7,178 nucleotides of DNA from DASRCB01 sp035653295 (lineage in GTDB: Bacteria > Acidobacteriota > Terriglobia > Bryobacterales > Bryobacteraceae): positions 1 to 7,178 of the forward strand of contig DASRCB010000065.1 of assembly GCA_035653295.1 (NCBI GenBank), given 5' to 3'. The position numbers and the translations under genes are program-made. Below are positions 5,635 to 7,178 of the stretch, piece by piece. Each line of letters starts with the position of its first letter. Positions within the stretch are counted from its first letter, which is position 1. The notes beneath the pieces were generated by a model. That model was not told the DNA's origin, ran no database searches, and saw nothing but the letters and a program-made list of their open reading frames with translations.

Positions 5635-7178
5635 ATGGAAAACAGCGAAATCGCCCGCCTGCTTTCCGAGACCGCCGACCTGATGGAAATCGGCGGAGAA
5701 GATTCTTTTCGCATCCGCAGCTACCGGAACGCCGCCTCCAGCATTCTGGGCTACCCCGAGCGGATCGCTGATATTGCCTGCAATCCCGAACGGAAGCTCA
5801 CCGAAATCCCCGGCGTGGGCAAGGGCATCGCCTCCGTGCTTGAAGAGCTTTGCCGGCGCGGATCTTTTGAGAAGCGCGATCAGCTGCTCGAGCGCTATCC
5901 TCCGACGGCGCTCGAATTCCTGAAAATCCAGGGACTTGGCCCCAAAAGCATCGCCCTTATCTTCGAGCACTTCCGTATTACGACGATCGACGAGCTGGAG
6001 CGATTGTGCCGCGAGCAGAAGCTGCGCGATCTGCCCCGCATGGGGGCGAAGCTCGAAGAGAAAGTGCTGCGCTCGATCGCGCAGTACCGGCAAAGCGCCG
6101 GCCGCTTCCTCCTCGCCTTCGGTTACCGCACCGCGAACGAGCTCACCTCGTACCTTGCCGAGACGCCGGGTCTCGAGAAAATCATGGCCGCCGGCAGCCT
6201 GCGACGGGGCCGGGAAACGATCGGCGATCTGGACCTGCTCGCCACGGGCCCCGGCGCTCACGCAGCAATGGAGCGCTTCGTCGCGCATCCGCGGGCTACC
6301 GAAGTGCTCGGCCAGGGAGCGAACAAGGCCAGCATCCGGTTCGGGCTGGAGGGCATCCAGGTGGACCTCCGCGCCCTTCCGTCCGAAAACTACGGCGCCG
6401 CGCTGCAATATTTTACGGGAAGCAAAGAGCACAACGTGGCGCTGCGCGGACGGGCCCTGCGCATGGGATTCACCCTCAACGAGTACGGCCTCTTCCGGCT
6501 CGAGGACAACGCCTGCATCGCCGGCGAAACGGAAGAAGGCATCTACTCGGCCCTCGGTCTCCCGTGGATTCCTCCGGAGCTGCGCGAGAACTGCGGCGAG
6601 ATCGATGCCGCGCTCGAAGGCCGGCTCCCGGATCTGATCCAAACTCCGCAGATCCGAGGCGATCTGCACATGCATACCACCGAGACCGACGGACGCGCCA
6701 GCCTCGAAGAGATGGCAGAGGCAGCCCGCGCGCTCGGCTATGAATATATCGCCATAACCGACCATTCGAAGGCGCTGGCCATGGCCAACGGCCTGGACGA
6801 GGATCGCGTCGTCGCCTTCGCGCGCCGCGTGCGCGAGTTGAACAGCAGCGGCAGCCTGGGGATTCGCATCCTCTCCGGAATCGAATGCGATATTCGCCGG
6901 GATGGGATGATGGACCTTGCCGAGGATGCGCTGGCCGAACTGGACATCGTCATCGGCAGCGTTCACGCCTACATGAATATCGAGCCCGCGGAGATGACCG
7001 ATCGGCTCATGCGCGCGCTGCAGTCGCCGTCGCTGCGCATCATCGGCCATGCCACCGGCCGCATCCTGCTGAACCGCGAACCGTACCCCTTTGATTTCGA
7101 TCTGGTCGCCGGCGAAGCGGCGCGGCGCCGCATCTGTTTCGAGATCAACGCCAGTCCCGAGCGGCTCGACCTCAGCGG
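5635..7178 (+). CDS. polX: DNA polymerase/3'-5' exonuclease PolX (C-terminus beyond window)
   Basis: This is a bacterial family X DNA polymerase fused to a PHP phosphoesterase, a gap-filling enzyme of base excision repair. The window holds 514 codons; family members are about 570-580 residues, so roughly 60 are missing. Order: N-terminal 8-kDa-like domain with helix-hairpin-helix I-P-G-V-G-K-G (58-64), second HhH Q-G-L-G-P-K-S (99-105), a weaker third (L-P-R-M-G-A-K, 133-139), then the polymerase palm with G-S-L-R-R-G-R-E-T-I-G-D-L-D (187-200). Catalytic aspartates are D198, D200 and D244 (V-D-L-R). Y-F-T-G-S-K-E-H-N-V-A-L-R (259-271) is typical. The PHP domain starts near 340: D-L-H-M-H (343-347), T-D-H (375-377), G-I-E-C-D (415-419), G-S-V-H (441-444), G-H-A-T-G-R (471-476) and E-I-N-A-S (503-507), so the metal ligands visible so far are intact. 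The last ligand motif would lie past the edge. The ATG at 5635 is followed at once by the conserved N-terminal helix; an AGG at 5627-5629 is a weak ribosome binding site. Confidence 0.95.
   Translation, partial: MENSEIARLLSETADLMEIGGEDSFRIRSYRNAASSILGYPERIADIACNPERKLTEIPGVGKGIASVLEELCRRGSFEKRDQLLERYPPTALEFLKIQGLGPKSIALIFEHFRITTIDELERLCREQKLRDLPRMGAKLEEKVLRSIAQYRQSAGRFLLAFGYRTANELTSYLAETPGLEKIMAAGSLRRGRETIGDLDLLATGPGAHAAMERFVAHPRATEVLGQGANKASIRFGLEGIQVDLRALPSENYGAALQYFTGSKEHNVALRGRALRMGFTLNEYGLFRLEDNACIAGETEEGIYSALGLPWIPPELRENCGEIDAALEGRLPDLIQTPQIRGDLHMHTTETDGRASLEEMAEAARALGYEYIAITDHSKALAMANGLDEDRVVAFARRVRELNSSGSLGIRILSGIECDIRRDGMMDLAEDALAELDIVIGSVHAYMNIEPAEMTDRLMRALQSPSLRIIGHATGRILLNREPYPFDFDLVAGEAARRRICFEINASPERLDLS

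Noticed and set aside
5458..7050. 530-residue minus-strand ORF opposite PolX
   Set aside because: PolX is unmistakable on the plus strand across this whole stretch. The opposite frame also runs into the end of the CDF gene and has no domain I recognise.

Overview
The window is GC-rich and mostly coding on the + strand. The large secreted protein in the middle ends in the C-terminal domain known as TIGR03437 ('Solibacter uncharacterized C-terminal domain'). That family is strongly expanded in Acidobacteriota of the Solibacter/Bryobacter group, so an acidobacterium of that lineage is the best guess. This rests on domain recognition by eye, not on a database search.

Layout: (1) 49-1227, a PIG-L/LmbE-type zinc deacetylase. 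Its real N-terminus probably lies upstream of the window, possibly across a frameshift. (2) 1228-1346, an intergenic stretch with a strong hairpin over the deacetylase stop codon and a likely extended -10 promoter. (3) 1347-4145, a 932-residue exported protein with a signal peptide, a six-bladed NHL-like beta-propeller and a TIGR03437 domain split by two related inserted modules of about 100 residues. (4) 4146-4260, an intergenic stretch with a GC palindrome, a T run and a tight hairpin. (5) 4261-4665, a stand-alone CheY-like receiver with no ATG/GTG/TTG at the expected start. (6) 4679-5569, a cation diffusion facilitator (CDF) metal transporter 13 nt downstream, probably in the same transcript. 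(7) 5570-5634, two short GC hairpins. (8) 5635 to the window end, the PolX family DNA polymerase/PHP phosphoesterase, cut by the window edge.

The genes do not form one obvious pathway. The deacetylase and the propeller protein fit the large secreted/periplasmic carbohydrate and surface repertoire of these soil bacteria. The receiver-CDF pair may be a small operon. PolX is a housekeeping base-excision-repair enzyme. No mobile element, CRISPR array, tRNA or rRNA was seen. The most unusual feature is the pair of homologous modules interleaved with the TIGR03437 domain. The long minus-strand ORFs are by-products of GC-rich codon use.
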